Shown here: in pieces, positions 25,551 through 36,620 of the stretch
Layout: every line of letters starts with the position of its first letter
Position numbering within the stretch: the first letter of the stretch is position 1
Origin: Mycteria americana
Taxonomy: Eukaryota > Chordata > Aves > Ciconiiformes > Ciconiidae
Reading direction: 5' to 3'
Assembly: GCF_035582795.1 (NCBI RefSeq)
Contig: NC_134373.1
Location: forward strand, 31,652,501 to 31,716,500
Length of the DNA stretch: 64,000 nt
Notes under the pieces: generated by a model
The model's input: only the letters and a program-made list of their open reading frames with translations
Database searches by the model: none
What the model was told of the DNA's origin: nothing
Program-made: the position numbers and the translations under genes

Positions 25551-25738
25551 CGAGCAGGGGAGCGGAGCGGCGGCTGTCCCCAGCCCGGCGCTCAGGGAGC
25601 GCCGCCTCGGGCCATGCGAGCGGCTGCGGGCAGCGTCCCCGCGGCGCGGCCGGAGTTGGGACCGAAGTCCTCTCCTGCGCTCCGCTGGCTCTTCCAGGCG
25701 GCTCCTATCAGCACGGCTTCAACTCTTTCCATCGGAGA

Positions 25739-25793
25739 CCGGGGGGAGGAGGGGGAGGAGGCGGAGGAGGAGGAGGTAGGGAAGGAGGAGGGA
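25739..25793. repeat. GGA purine tract
   Basis: Nearly pure purine sequence of 'ggagga' and 'ggggga' units on the plus strand. Several G runs could form a G-quadruplex or triplex near the presumed minus-strand start region. Confidence 0.8.
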
Positions 25794-26193
25794 GCTAGGG
25801 GCTGGCAGCCCCAACTCGCACTGATGTCAACTAATGTATTCAAAGTTCAACAGGCCATTTCTTCGCAGGCGAATCGCCCTCGCCGCCCTCCCCGCTGCTC
25901 GCAGCCAGCCGCCCCGGGCCGGCGGGGGGTCCCGCGGAGCTCGGTGGGGCTCCGCGGCTGGGCCCCTGCGGAGGGGGCCGGCGGGGCTGGCCCGGGGGGG
26001 TCGGGGATAGGGGGATGGCACACTTTTCGGAGGGACAGGTTCAAGTGCCGCCGGCGTGGAGAGGGCTGAGGGTGGAGGAGAGGCACCAGCCGAGAGCGAG
26101 GATAAGAGCCAGCGGCGGAGCGATATTTGTATTTAAATCCACCCCCTTCCCTCCATGCTGGAAGGGGCAGGGCCGGCAGCGTTGCTGTGGCTG

Positions 26194-26243
26194 GGGATGG
26201 GATGGGATGGGATGGGATGGGATGGGATGGGATGGGATGGGAT
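26194..26243 (+). repeat. (GGGAT)10 perfect pentamer array
   Basis: Ten exact GGGAT units, with three-G runs separated by two-base loops. This satisfies the simple G-quadruplex pattern (four or more GGG with loops of 1-7) several times over. It lies inside the CpG island. Confidence 0.95.
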
Positions 26244-26814
26244 GGAAGCGGGGCGCAGGGGAGCCGCCGGGCTGGGGCTTGGAGTCGCGCCGCGGACCCT
26301 CCGGCCGGGCTCCGGGCTGCAGGGCTGCCGTGCAGACCCCGCGGCAGCGGCCGCCTGCAGCCGCCGCCCGGCAGGGCTTGCAGCGAGCCCTGGGCCGAGC
26401 GCGGTCCCCCTGCCCGCGGTTGCTCCCCTCACCCGAGGCCCGGGGCTGTGGCTGCGTCTCCCCGTCGCGATGTCCCCCTGCTCGCCGGGGGCGAACGGGT
26501 TCGAAATGAACCCGGGGAGAGAAACGGCAAAGTTTCCTCACGCCGAAGCGGGGACGGCGGCGGAAAATCCGCGGCGAGGCGCGTACGCGGCGCGGAGCGC
26601 AAGGGAGAAGCGGCGGCAGCGCCGCCCGCGCCGCGCCGCGCCCGCGGCCCCCCGAGCCCCGGGGCCGGCCGGCAGCGCCCGCAGCTCCGCGCCGCCCGCC
26701 GCTGGCCGGGGGCCTCCCGCGGGGCATCGCTGGGGGCGTGGGGGGCTGCATCGAACGTGTGCGTGCAGGTGGCTGAGGTGCCGCGGCGTCCCCGCGGTGA
26801 TGCAGAGTGCCTGC

Positions 26815-26836
26815 ACGCCGTTAGCGGCAACGGCGT
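26815..26836. repeat. Perfect 8-bp hairpin at CpG-island edge
   Basis: 'acgccgtt' (26815-26822) and 'aacggcgt' (26829-26836) are exact reverse complements around 'agcggc'. Short, and possibly chance in GC-rich sequence. Confidence 0.6.
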
Positions 26837-26850
26837 CAAGCTGTAGGATG

Positions 26851-28368
26851 ATCTGTGCTGATGGACAAGCAGCCTGGCAGTAAAAGGATAAAAATACATC
26901 TGGGCTGGTTTAGTGACATTTAAAAATGGCAAGATAAGAGCCTCAGTTATTTATCAGCTGAGTGGCCTGCGCTGATGCCGTTGCATATGTATGTGTATGT
27001 ACATAATGAGGCTGGGATTTTTTTTCTTCTGTAAACCGATCCAGTCATTCATGTTGCCAGTATGTTACAGCTATAAAAAACAGTGTGATTGTATGATGGC
27101 TCATCAGTGCTATGACAGCCAGTTGTGGTGGCAGTGGGTGTTCTCCCAATTCACGTCTCAGAGAAGTAACAACACAGATCCACTGCAATGATCATTACAC
27201 AACACGTAATTATTTGCCTGTTCTTAATTTCTCAGTTCTTCCTTAATCAAGTAACTGTATCACTACATCCATTCACACAGTAACGCATTTTTGGATGCAG
27301 CTTGTATGAAATGGTCAATACATTATTTATATGTATAGCATTTTCGATCTGATTTCCATTTTAAAACTCTCACTGGAAAGTTGAGGACAAGTAATGGGTA
27401 CAAAATAACTGCAATAAATGTATTCTGCTCAAAACTCAAACTCTGGGATAAGCCTCGAGTCAGGCATAGCCTGGAAGCTGCTGAGCAGACTGTCCCACGC
27501 ACACTGCCATCGCAGCTGCCCCTCTTTTTCCATCCCTAGCTCTTCTGAAGACCTACAGAAAAAAACTCGAGCTGGTTTGTTATGATAGCATCTTCTTAGG
27601 GTACTGTCTTGATTTACACGTGAATAGTAAATAACTGTCAAGCTCCTCCGTTTCCCTAATATGCAGCATGATACCTTTCAATTTAGTAAATTAATTTTTA
27701 AATAATTATGTACAGCAGCCTAGGTGTTCGAAGCAGAACACAGTGCAGGGCTGTACTGCTGTGCTGGGGAACTATTGGCTTTCTTTTTCTTTCTTTTTCA
27801 GTTTTCCTGTAGAGCAGGTGGTTTCGTTATCTACGCCTCAGGGATAAAACACCTCACGAAATGCCACAACTACAGATGTAATTTCCAGAAGACTCAGTTC
27901 AACCTTTCTTCCTCCTAAGACTTGCAGATGAGCTACTGAGCATAGTAGCATGAGACCACAGAAACTAAGTTTTTTCCAGTATCTGTCAACACTTAAAGAT
28001 CTAATGGATAATGCTTTTCTATTAAAGAAAAGATCGAGTGTTTGCCCTAAAATCTTCTAGCATTTTCCTGCTACTATTTTGCCGTTTCCCCCCCAAAGCT
28101 GGCAGTACTTCTGTTGGTCACGTGCGTGCATGCATTGCTCAGAGACCCACGAATAAAGGTGCATATAAATTAAAGTCCTGTAATGTTTCCTTGGACACTC
28201 AGGTCCTGACACCTTAATGCCATTACACAGCATGACGTCTCCGAAATCACTCGCCAGACAGGGAAACTACTCAAATCCTTTTAGTAAAGGGCTTGTGACG
28301 CAAAGCCGTACAGTTCAGATTCTTTGAAAAAGAGAAATGCCATGGCAAAAGTCAGGGTATTGCATGTG
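26851..28368. other. AT-rich spacer between two CpG islands
   Basis: About 1.5 kb of ordinary AT-rich DNA with no recognised exon or repeat. Confidence 0.45.
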
Positions 28369-28420
28369 AAGTGATCTATATCTATCAAGTGATCTATATC
28401 TATATAAGGGATCTATATCA
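28369..28420. repeat. Short tandem repeat, ~18-bp unit
   Basis: 'aagtgatctatatctat' occurs twice in succession and is followed by a partial third copy ('gggatctatatc'), just before the second CpG island. Confidence 0.85.
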
Positions 28421-28429
28421 GTCTCCAGA

Positions 28430-29060
28430 TCCTAAGCCTCGCTAGGGAGGCGATGTACCGGATTCCTGTTCGGGGCTTGGCAACGACCGAGCTCTCGGCA
28501 AGACTCGTCACAGTTGTTCGCAGAGGTGTTGAACTGCACCTCTGTCCAGAGCCACCTCTGCTGGAGAAACCCCCTTTGCTCTGCTGTTCTCCCGGCTTGC
28601 CCCCCCCAGGGAGGGAGGCAATGAGGGAGAGGCGCGGTGCTCCCTGCTCGCTTCTAGCCCGCGCAAAGGGCAGCTTCCCCCAGTCAGGGGGTGTTTGGCG
28701 GAGCCCGCCCTCCCCGCCGCTCCCGCCCCGCCGCTCGGGCCGGCTGTTACCACTAGGTGCTGCTAGTGCCTCCCGATGCGCCCCGCGCGGCACCGAGGCG
28801 AGGCGGGCCGGCCCGAGCGCAAGCCGGGCTGACGCAGGCACGGAGCCGCGCTGCCCGCGGGGTCACCCGGGGCCAGGGGGGCACCCGGTTAGCTGGGGGG
28901 AACCGATCCACGCACAAGGGTGCCTGCACACGGTGTGGGCTCGTGTAGCAGTCGTGTGAGCAGGCTGCGCGGCCAGCCGGCGGCTTGGGCAGCAGGAGCT
29001 GTGGCACCGCTTCCCCGGGGGCTGGCTGGGGGAGCGCAGGCTGCAGGGAGTAGGGGTAGC
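28430..29060. promoter_or_regulatory. Second CpG island, orphan
   Basis: About 630 bases of CpG-rich sequence sharply bounded by AT-rich DNA, lying 1.6 kb from the first island. Open frames on both strands (for example 168 codons plus, 142 codons minus) reflect low stop-codon density. I could not find a start codon coupled to a good donor, so it may be a non-coding promoter, an enhancer or an alternative promoter. Confidence 0.7.
28750..28765 (+). promoter_or_regulatory. CTCF-like motif
   Basis: 'ccactaggtgctgcta' agrees with the CTCF core CCASYAGRKGGCRSYR at 14 of 16 positions; the differences are in the GGC step. It sits in the middle of the second CpG island. Binding is not shown by sequence alone. 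Confidence 0.35.
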
Positions 29061-32000
29061 TCCCGTCGCTTGGAGAGCGCTGCCTGGGCCATGGTAGTGC
29101 CACTGCCTGCGGGGAAGAGGGGCCACCTTTGCTGCCTTCCAACACAGCGGTGCAGAGCGCTGAGAGGGACGGGGGAGAGTAAAACAGAGCGGTGATGCGA
29201 GCTGCAGGGAGGAGGAACAAACCCCAGAGGGATGGGAGGATTTGGGGCTGTAGGGCAGAAGAAGGCAGGATAACAGCTACTGCTGGGTGCTGGTTGGGAC
29301 AAGGAGCTGCAACTGTAGAACAGAGCTCTGTGGGGTAAGAAGAGATCAGACCTAGGCTTTTTGTGAGCCAGGTCACCCGAAGACAGTACCCCAAATTGCA
29401 GCTAGCGTCACACTTTGCAGCCTAACTAGAGCAGGCTGTGTTAGTCTGCATTTGCACACAGAAAATCAATCTGCTTATGACTGAACTGGCTGCGCAGACC
29501 TGCTTGAACTCGAGCTGTTCTGGGCATTCAGATAAGCTTTACTGGTAGATGTTCTAGGTGGAGATCTGGAGGAATTCTTGACTCTGGCCTCATTGTCTGG
29601 AGGCCAGGCAACAACATTCACCCATGCTTGATCTCTGGACCACGATTCCACAGTAGTAACAGTCTCATTAGAAAAGTAATTTTGCTGTAGATGGCCAGAC
29701 CCTTTCACATAGACTGAGGGAAGGGGAAAGTGCGTATGTCAGGGGCAAAAATTTTAAATTATGCATAAATTTAGAGCTGTGCACATATGTTCAGCCAATT
29801 GCTTCAGTAGCCGACTACAAGTTTTTATTTCCCTGTAGCACTGCAAGGGGAGAAGCAGGGTTGCCATGAGGAAAACAGTCAAAATATATGCAGCAGAATA
29901 TCTTTATGCTGGTGCAAGTGACTGACCCAAGTGGAGCCCAAACGGCCCTTCTAGGTGGTGCAATGTTTTCTTAAAAGGGGAAAAAAATGCATTTCTAAAT
30001 ACGATATCAGCAAATACTCAAAAGCCACGGCATGTAGCAATAGTGATCATAAGCATTGTCCTGAATACTGAGATCTAGATCTGAAGCCAAATGGCCATTA
30101 GCCGTAAAATATATAGGTACATGGCTTTTCTCTTGAATTTAAAATAGGTTGCTAAATAGTTACAGTTGTGGTTTCCCGGCTCAGTCTGCTGGCGACAGTA
30201 ACATTTTAATTTATACTAAAGAGAAGGCAAAGTTAAATCCATGACATGAACTAAGAGTCAGATGACCTGAAAGCAAGAGATACAAATGAGCTCCCTGGAG
30301 AGAAGACGCTGTGATGGAACAAATAGAATAATACAGAGGGATGACTTGACACTATCACCGGAGCGACTGTATTTTACTTCTTTGGAAAGAAATGAAATGA
30401 GCTTAAATTGGGACAACTGCTTTATTTTCAGAGAATTACATCTGAAGCCTCTGCTGCCTACAGACAAGTGATATGCAATTGTTTCTCCCCTTGAAGCCAG
30501 GTACTATTAATTGCCAATTTTCATATGTCACTCGACATGATGAAGTCAGCAAATGTCATCATACTTAATAGAGGCAGGCCTGGGTATTCCCACTGAGTCT
30601 CAGAGAAGGAGAAAGTTCCCTGTTTGCAGACAAAGACTCATGTAACATAAAAGTTGAGTTAACTCTATGATATACCAGGAGGGAGGGAATGTTAAGCTGA
30701 GATACTTGTCATTGCCCAGTAAGCATCCACATTTCGGTAACATATACAGCACCTAGCAGTCACCTATTTGTTGGCAAATAAAAGGAGCAGTGAAAAATTA
30801 GTTTTTAACAACATCATTAGGAGGTTTGATACTACATCAGAAACTGCTCCCCCCCCCCTCCAGTTCTGAGCCTAGAGTCTGTGTTTATTGCAAATTACTT
30901 CTGCCTTGAGACTGGAAGTGTAAAACCTAGCACTGAGCACCTTTATGGTGCTCCTAGATATATATTATCTGAGGGATTGAAAACTTCCTTGGTAAATACA
31001 AGTGGGATTTTTTTTCCCTGGGGAGTATAGGTACCTTTACAATTAGACTTAAGCTTTAACTTAAAGACATGTTGTTTGCCACATCAGACGTCTCACTGAA
31101 CGCTCTGTACAAGAACCAGATTTGAATGGAAAGTGAATTCAGGACTGTTGACAGCTTATCTACTGAATTCATAACCAACCTTAGGCAATTCAGCTGAAAG
31201 ATGAGCTCAACACTGCGAGTTCCCATTACAACCTTTGCAGTATCTTGCCCTATTCTAATTTTCCTTCAAACAGCTACATTAAAAAGCTTTACAGGAGCCC
31301 ACTTATACAACAAACTGTTATGTCCAGTGAGCTGCGCTCTACTGAAAAGTCTGGGTCTAAATGTGAGCAGGTTTTGAAAGTATTAGCGTTCCTTCCTCCA
31401 CCCGCTTATGTGATGACCAATGTCTTGATAATACAGCTTGCAGTGTCTGGTTTGGAAAATGCAATTCTCAGTGTAGTGGGGATGTGAACATGCTGGTAAA
31501 ACCGAATGTCTGTTCAGCAGATTGTAATTCTCCTGTAGTATTTGGAACTCATGACCTGGAAAGCCATTCTGAGGACTTAAGAAGTTCATAGCACTCAGTT
31601 AATACAGTGTCCTTCCATACCTGCATGCTTTTAATGAACTTAACTAAAAACCATACTGTACCTACTCAGTATGTGATATTCAGATGCTTATAATTCAAAT
31701 CAAAACCAACTGACTTTCAAATCTCACCCACTTTGGCTGCAGGGCTGTTTAAACTAAAAGGTCAGGAGGAAAAAAAATATTTCTTAAAATGAAACTTTTT
31801 TAGTGCTCTAAATCAAGATACGAACTGCTTTTAAAAGCATATTTTCATCTTCAGACAGAGACCAATTAGTTTAAATTTCAACCCTCCATTTTGCAGATTT
31901 TCAGATAGGTATTGAAAATAAGGGCTTAGAAAAGAAACTGTATTATAGCTTCACCTATAATGGTTGTGACCGAGTGACAAAGTCTTTCCTCTCATAAGAA

Positions 32001-33369
32001 AGAGGCTCATTGGAACTGATGCAGACAGATCCATGATCTTTGGGAAAACATGGTTTCAAATTCCTAGACAGCGTAGGTACAATTTCACAGGTTGAGACAT
32101 TTCTCAACAACAAACCTGAAATGTAACCCTAAAGCCTGCTACTTTAGGAGAACGTAGCTTAGATCTGCACGTTGTAGCCATGTTCCCTCCTGAACTGCAA
32201 TGTACCCCTTTGTGACTTGGCAATGCAATGGAAGGCCCCACGCTAGGGAAACCTTGTGAAATATAAAGAGAGCCCTCTCTGCCCTCTTCACTGCCTGATT
32301 CATTGAGGGAAGGTGGCTTCTTCTCTCCCACACAAAGACAAGGGTGGTGGAAGCAGTTCTGTGGTGAAAGGGAATCTTGGGCCTAGGCTGAGCTGTCCTA
32401 AGAAGAGCTAGTAATATGTGGAATATGAATATTCATTGTTATTTTGTCATTGGTAAACCTAAACACCAGGAAGAGGTTGGGTTGGATGTTACTACAGTGT
32501 GTGGCCTGGTTTTGTTAAAGAAAAAAGTTGGAAGAGACAGCTACCTTTTTTCTTGCAATACCTTAGCAAAGAGATTGTGGGATACTGCAAACATTGCATT
32601 AACAGAAAGCTAAGAACACTGTCGCGTTAGACTGTACACTGCACTGCTTCCTAACAGAGAGTGTCTGCTTCCCTTCACCAGCACAGCCAGGGATGTCAAT
32701 AGAGAAAAATGATTGCAGCAGAGTGGGCTAGTGCACTAAGAGAGAAGCTTTCTCCTTTGCATTTTCAGCAATCAAAACCCCTATAACTTCTTCTCCAAAA
32801 CATCACATCCTTCCTTCAGCTTGGCCACCACAACATATAGTGGTGGCATCTCAAATATAAGGCACAACAGCAAAGCAAGCGAGTGCCTCGTAGTGAATTC
32901 TGAAGGCACACAGTGCAGCAGTGCAGATCAGGGTGGTTGGAGTGGGCAGGGTCAGGTATTGAGTCACAGGTCCTGAGCAGTGCACTGTTATAATTCTTAT
33001 ACTCAGATAATTCCAACCACTTCCTATTTATATATATAATTACATACTACTGATTATCTATTTTGTGTGTTCTTTCCACACAAAGTTGTCCATCAGAAAT
33101 ACCTTTACTAGATAAAAACATATTTGGGTATGTATAATTAAAATAAAATTACTATATATATTTCTAATTAGCATAACATGTGCTGCAAAGTATATTGTAT
33201 ATTCAGTCAAGTCTAGTGGCCAAAAATATTCCATGAATTCTGGTCAACAATTATCAAGAATTCTATTCCTGCCAGATAAGCTGAAAATTATCACTTGCTG
33301 ACTAAGTCAATATGTTATCCTGCTGCTATGCCATATGGCCCTGGATGCTGAGACACAACACAACCTCAT
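29061..33369. other. Unique AT-rich non-coding DNA
   Basis: No supported exon. A 10-C run lies at 30849-30858. The 213-codon minus-strand frame ending in the CpG island (28753-29394) is a GC-driven chance frame. AT-rich sequence with TATA-like runs fills 33020-33200. Confidence 0.4.
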
Positions 33370-34037
33370 CAAGTGACACCCAAACTGGAGGAGTGGTTGA
33401 CACACCGGAGAGCAGGGTTTCCATTCCTCAACAAACTGGAGGAACAAGCTAGCAGGAGCCTCATGAAATTCAAGAAAGGCAAATGCAAAGTTGTGCATCG
33501 GGGTCAGAAGTATCCCATGTGCCAGGCCAGGCTGAGGGCTGAGCAAACAACCCCGCAGCTGGAGTTTGGGGTCTGCAGAACAGCAGCTACTGACAACCTG
33601 GAGAGACTCCAGAGAAGGGCTGCTAAGACAGTTAGGGGACCAGAGCACCTGATGTACAAGGAGAGGCTGGTTTGTTTAGCCTGGAGATCTGAAGGCCAAG
33701 AGGGGATATAATTGCCGTCTTCCACTACCTTAATCCATTGGAGAAGACAGACACAGACTTTTCTCAGACACACACCAAAAGAAGAAAAGGCAACAGTCAC
33801 AAGCTGCAACAAGGGAAATACTGATTTGAAATATGGAAAAAAATATCTCAGTGGGACTAGTGCTCCACCGAGACAGGGGACCAAAGGGGCTGTTCGATCT
33901 CCACCCTTGGGGATTTTCAAAACTTGGCAAGACTTGGAACAACCTGATCTGATTTTGAAGCTAGCCCTGCTTTGAGCAGAAGGTTGGACTACAGAACTTC
34001 AGATGTCCTTCCCAACCTAAATTTTTCTATGAATCTA
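33370..34037 (+). mobile_element. CR1 LINE fragment with internal deletions
   Basis: On the plus strand it begins in ORF2 ('NKLEEQASRSLMKFKKGKCKV', near 33430-33490) and continues through 'NLERLQRRAAKTVRGPEH' (33595-33650). It ends with a full CR1 3' tail: 'ccttggggattttcaaaactt', 'ttgaagctagccctgctttgagcag', 'gttggacta' and 'ccttcccaacctaaa', then 'ttctatgaatct' at 34026-34037. Parts of ORF2 between these blocks are missing and the frame is broken. The complete 3' end and missing 5' region are typical of CR1. Confidence 0.9.
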
Positions 34038-34814
34038 CAACATAAAATCCAGTTCTATAAGATAATAAGTATCCCTTCCATCAGCCATAAAGGTGCTTGA
34101 AGCTTTGTCAGGGGTCAACAGAATTGGCTTATTAGAGCAGTGACCTATCTAAATCTCAGCTATGATTTCATTCGGTAGGTAATCAGGTTAAGTGTGATCA
34201 ATTATTTGATTGCCTATATATTATACTGAGATTGTCATAACAGGCTGAGATATACGAGGCTTGATTCTCCTCTCCCTTTCTTAAAAAACGTGAGATTCAA
34301 CAGTGATAGGGAAGGAAAAAAGACAGAAAAACAGAGACTGTTTTCCCCTGAACAATGAGTGGAACTGCTACATTTCATGTAAATATTATCACTGATCTAT
34401 GATACAATCATTTCTACAGCCAGCAGGCCAAACCTCACTAATATTCCTTCCTCGTCAAAACACATAGGGTTACTCATACAAGTAAAGGTTTGCAGGCATG
34501 CAAATTAATTTGTAGTAAGATGGTTAAAGTTCTAAATCATGTATTAAATTACTTCTATTGTACAAGTTTAACTTCATTTTCCAAGCTAGTCACATGCAAC
34601 AGAGATGCAGTAATGTAGGTATTCCAACTGCAGGAGTGATTAGCTGCCGGTGCCTTCTAAAACTAGATTTGTAAGTCAGATCATTGGAAAGAGCAGCGGT
34701 TTGTGTCCTGGATGTCATGAGACCAGAGAGGTGGAATATTGGCAGAAGATTAGGTTTATTTTTGTATATGTGCTTGAAATATTTAGACAGACTAGGATAG
34801 AAATCAACTTGTAG
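34038..34814. other. Unique AT-rich non-coding DNA
   Basis: Nothing recognised between the CR1 tail and the next palindromic repeat. Confidence 0.4.
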
Positions 34815-35010
34815 GGTTATAAACCCTGATCCAGCAAAGCAAAAAAGTAATGAGCAAGCCCATCTCAGGTGTTCAAAGAACATAAATATCGATTTATCCT
34901 TGAACAGTGGCCCAAAGTCCCATTAAAGTTCAAGGAATGACAGTGATATTCAAGCACTTGCTTAAAGGTAGGCATGTGCTTAAATGCACTGATGACTTGA
35001 GGCATTTTTA
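34815..35010. repeat. Diverged palindromic interspersed repeat
   Basis: 'aaccctgatccagcaaagc' at the left edge and 'acttgcttaaaggtaggcatgtgcttaaatgc' at 34959-34990 are characteristic pieces of the same sauropsid palindromic repeat seen at 17995-18096. The middle has been replaced or has decayed. Confidence 0.45.
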
Positions 35011-36249
35011 CTTGTATTTCCCTATGTAACAAACAGGGAGCTACCACCAGCTTTGTTAATATTGCAGGCATTTCTGCATCTCCTTGTTTCTGCACAGAAG
35101 CATACTGCTGACAGTTTTGATTTTGCCACAGAAGAAAATGAGCATTCCAATATGAATTATCTGCCTGGGTCTGATGAAATCAGAGAAGTTAGCCACCAGT
35201 TTCTGTAGACTGGGCTATAAACAGTAATTCTCATAAATAAATTTATTTGGAACTTTAAGAGGCTTGGGTTGAAGTGTAACAACCTCTGAACAATCTGATT
35301 TGGACTAATATATAAGCAGCCAGACTGAGATACCAGTCAGTACCTTTCCCTCCCTCAGGAGCTTTATCCTTTACTGTTTGTAGGTTTACCTGTTAATGCT
35401 TATCATGGTTATAGGCTCTGACTCAAGAGCTCTCATTAATCACCGCCTAAGAACACTGCATCAGGTAAGCAAACATATCAGATACTGAGCTGAAGCAGCA
35501 GTACTCACTTCAAACTGTCATTTGCTCCTGACATAACAAGGGAAAAGATTATGCATTCTAAGTACCAATAATTTTTCACTGCACGATTCAAAACAAGCTT
35601 TGGAGATTGGTGCCACATTGCTACAAATGATGGCACTGAGGGTTCATGAAGTTCAGTGATCAGCACTGAAACAGATATCCTCTACCTCACTGCATATCTT
35701 GCATTATACCCTCTTGGAGTTACTCAAAGGTGTTCTGTTGATGAGCCTGAATAACAATGTTAGAATTTGGGTTCAGCTGCCAAAGTTTGGCAGTGTTTGA
35801 AAGCTAGGTCTGAATAATCACATGCTTTGATAGAGCCAGCTGTGAAGAGCAGCTGAAGGTCTTCGTTTTATGAAAGTTCAGGTTCATTTTAATCCAGATT
35901 TTCTTCTGTAATCCAGCCCTAATTCTTCCTCTGAATAGCAGGAGGAAGCCAGGCAAGATCTTTGCATAGGCGTTCAAGCAATTAGCAGTTCAGTTTCCAT
36001 GCAGTCAGTTTTGCTGATTCAGTAAATGCAGAAGTTCTCAAACCATAATCTACTAAAACCACTGCTGTCACAGTGGTAAAGCATCTGTCAGTCTCAGAGC
36101 TGTGATGTCTTGCTGCTGCTTGGAGCTCAGGTCAAGATTAATTTAAGATTTCCAAATGCTTTTTCTTTTTTTCCTTTTTCTGTTTTTTTTTTTTTTGGAC
36201 CAGCTAGACTCCAAAATAAGCATACTTCTTTGATGTCTTTCTCTGTCAG
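35011..36249. other. Unique AT-rich non-coding DNA
   Basis: Nothing recognised apart from a 14-T run at 36183-36196, shortly upstream of the open frame described next. Confidence 0.4.
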
Positions 36250-36620
36250 GTATCTCTGATGAAAATCCAGCTATGAGCAAACTTTCGGCCAATGCTTATT
36301 TTAGAAATTTAAATGTCTTCTTCAAGAAAATTAAACGTCTGCACGCAACAGAAAAAGAGTCCACAGTAACAAGTGTAAAGTCCCAACACTTCTGCCAAGA
36401 GAATCCTGAATGGCGGGGTGCAGCAAAACAGATGCACACCTCCTGTTTAAGGAAGCTCACTTTCACATTGTTTCCTATAGTCACTCTAATTTTCCTCAAC
36501 TATTTTTATGGTAGCTCCAGTGCATGTTGGAAAAATAGTGAAAAAAGGACTGGGACACTGGAAGGAAAACCAGAATCCATGAAAGATCTGAGGCACGGAT
36601 TGTGGCAATACAGTATTTGA
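36250..36620 (+). other. Unassigned open frame with a splice-acceptor-like start
   Basis: An open frame of 115 codons from an ATG at 36273 to a stop at 36618-36620 can be extended in frame to a possible acceptor ('tctttctctgtcag' ending at 36249). The product has a basic N-terminal part, a hydrophobic segment of about 20 residues in the middle (LTFTLFPIVTLIFLNYFYG) and a polar tail. It could be a terminal exon of a membrane protein. It resembles no family I can name, and it sits in AT-rich DNA where a frame of this length can occur by chance. Confidence 0.2.

Larger units (their letters stand above)
25454..25860 (-). other. Candidate first exon of a leftward gene (5' UTR plus start codon)
   Basis: On the minus strand an ATG at 25461-25459 is followed eight bases from its A by a consensus splice donor, CCG|GTGAGTCC, with the intron starting at 25453. 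The exon would encode only Met-Cys and two bases of a third codon (phase 2) before the intron. The sequence above it is GC-rich and holds an upstream ORF of up to 83 codons (25843-25592), whose last codons read MARGGAP before a stop. Genes with a start codon at the very end of a CpG-island exon are common, but the gene could equally use this as a wholly non-coding exon. The upstream limit (25860) is a guess where CpG density drops. No second exon is recognised to the left, so the gene cannot be named. Confidence 0.4.
25040..26850. promoter_or_regulatory. CpG island, probable promoter region
   Basis: About 1.8 kb of GC-rich, CpG-dense sequence with abrupt edges against AT-rich flanks, the typical look of a vertebrate CpG-island promoter. 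It contains a candidate minus-strand first exon (from 25454 upward), a CGGCT-rich minisatellite (25496-25550), a GGA purine tract (25739-25793) and the GGGAT array (26194-26243). Many long overlapping open frames occur on both strands because stop codons are rare at this GC content, so they are not evidence for proteins. I see no equally good plus-strand donor paired with a start codon. Confidence 0.85.

Noticed and set aside
25166..26932. Open frames of 150-242 codons on both strands in the first CpG island
   Set aside because: They overlap one another in several frames and are rich in Ala, Arg, Gly and Pro. They exist because GC-rich DNA has few stop codons, and none shows a domain.
28413..29394. 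Frames of 142-213 codons in and beside the second CpG island
   Set aside because: Compositional, low-complexity products with no motif and no start codon-donor pairing.
32425..32450. SOX/POU-like composite site ('attcattgttattttgtcat')
   Set aside because: Only the SOX half is a fair match; AT-rich background makes such words common.
36060..36077. Small inverted repeat 'ccactg...cagtgg'
   Set aside because: A six-base stem is expected many times by chance in 64 kb.
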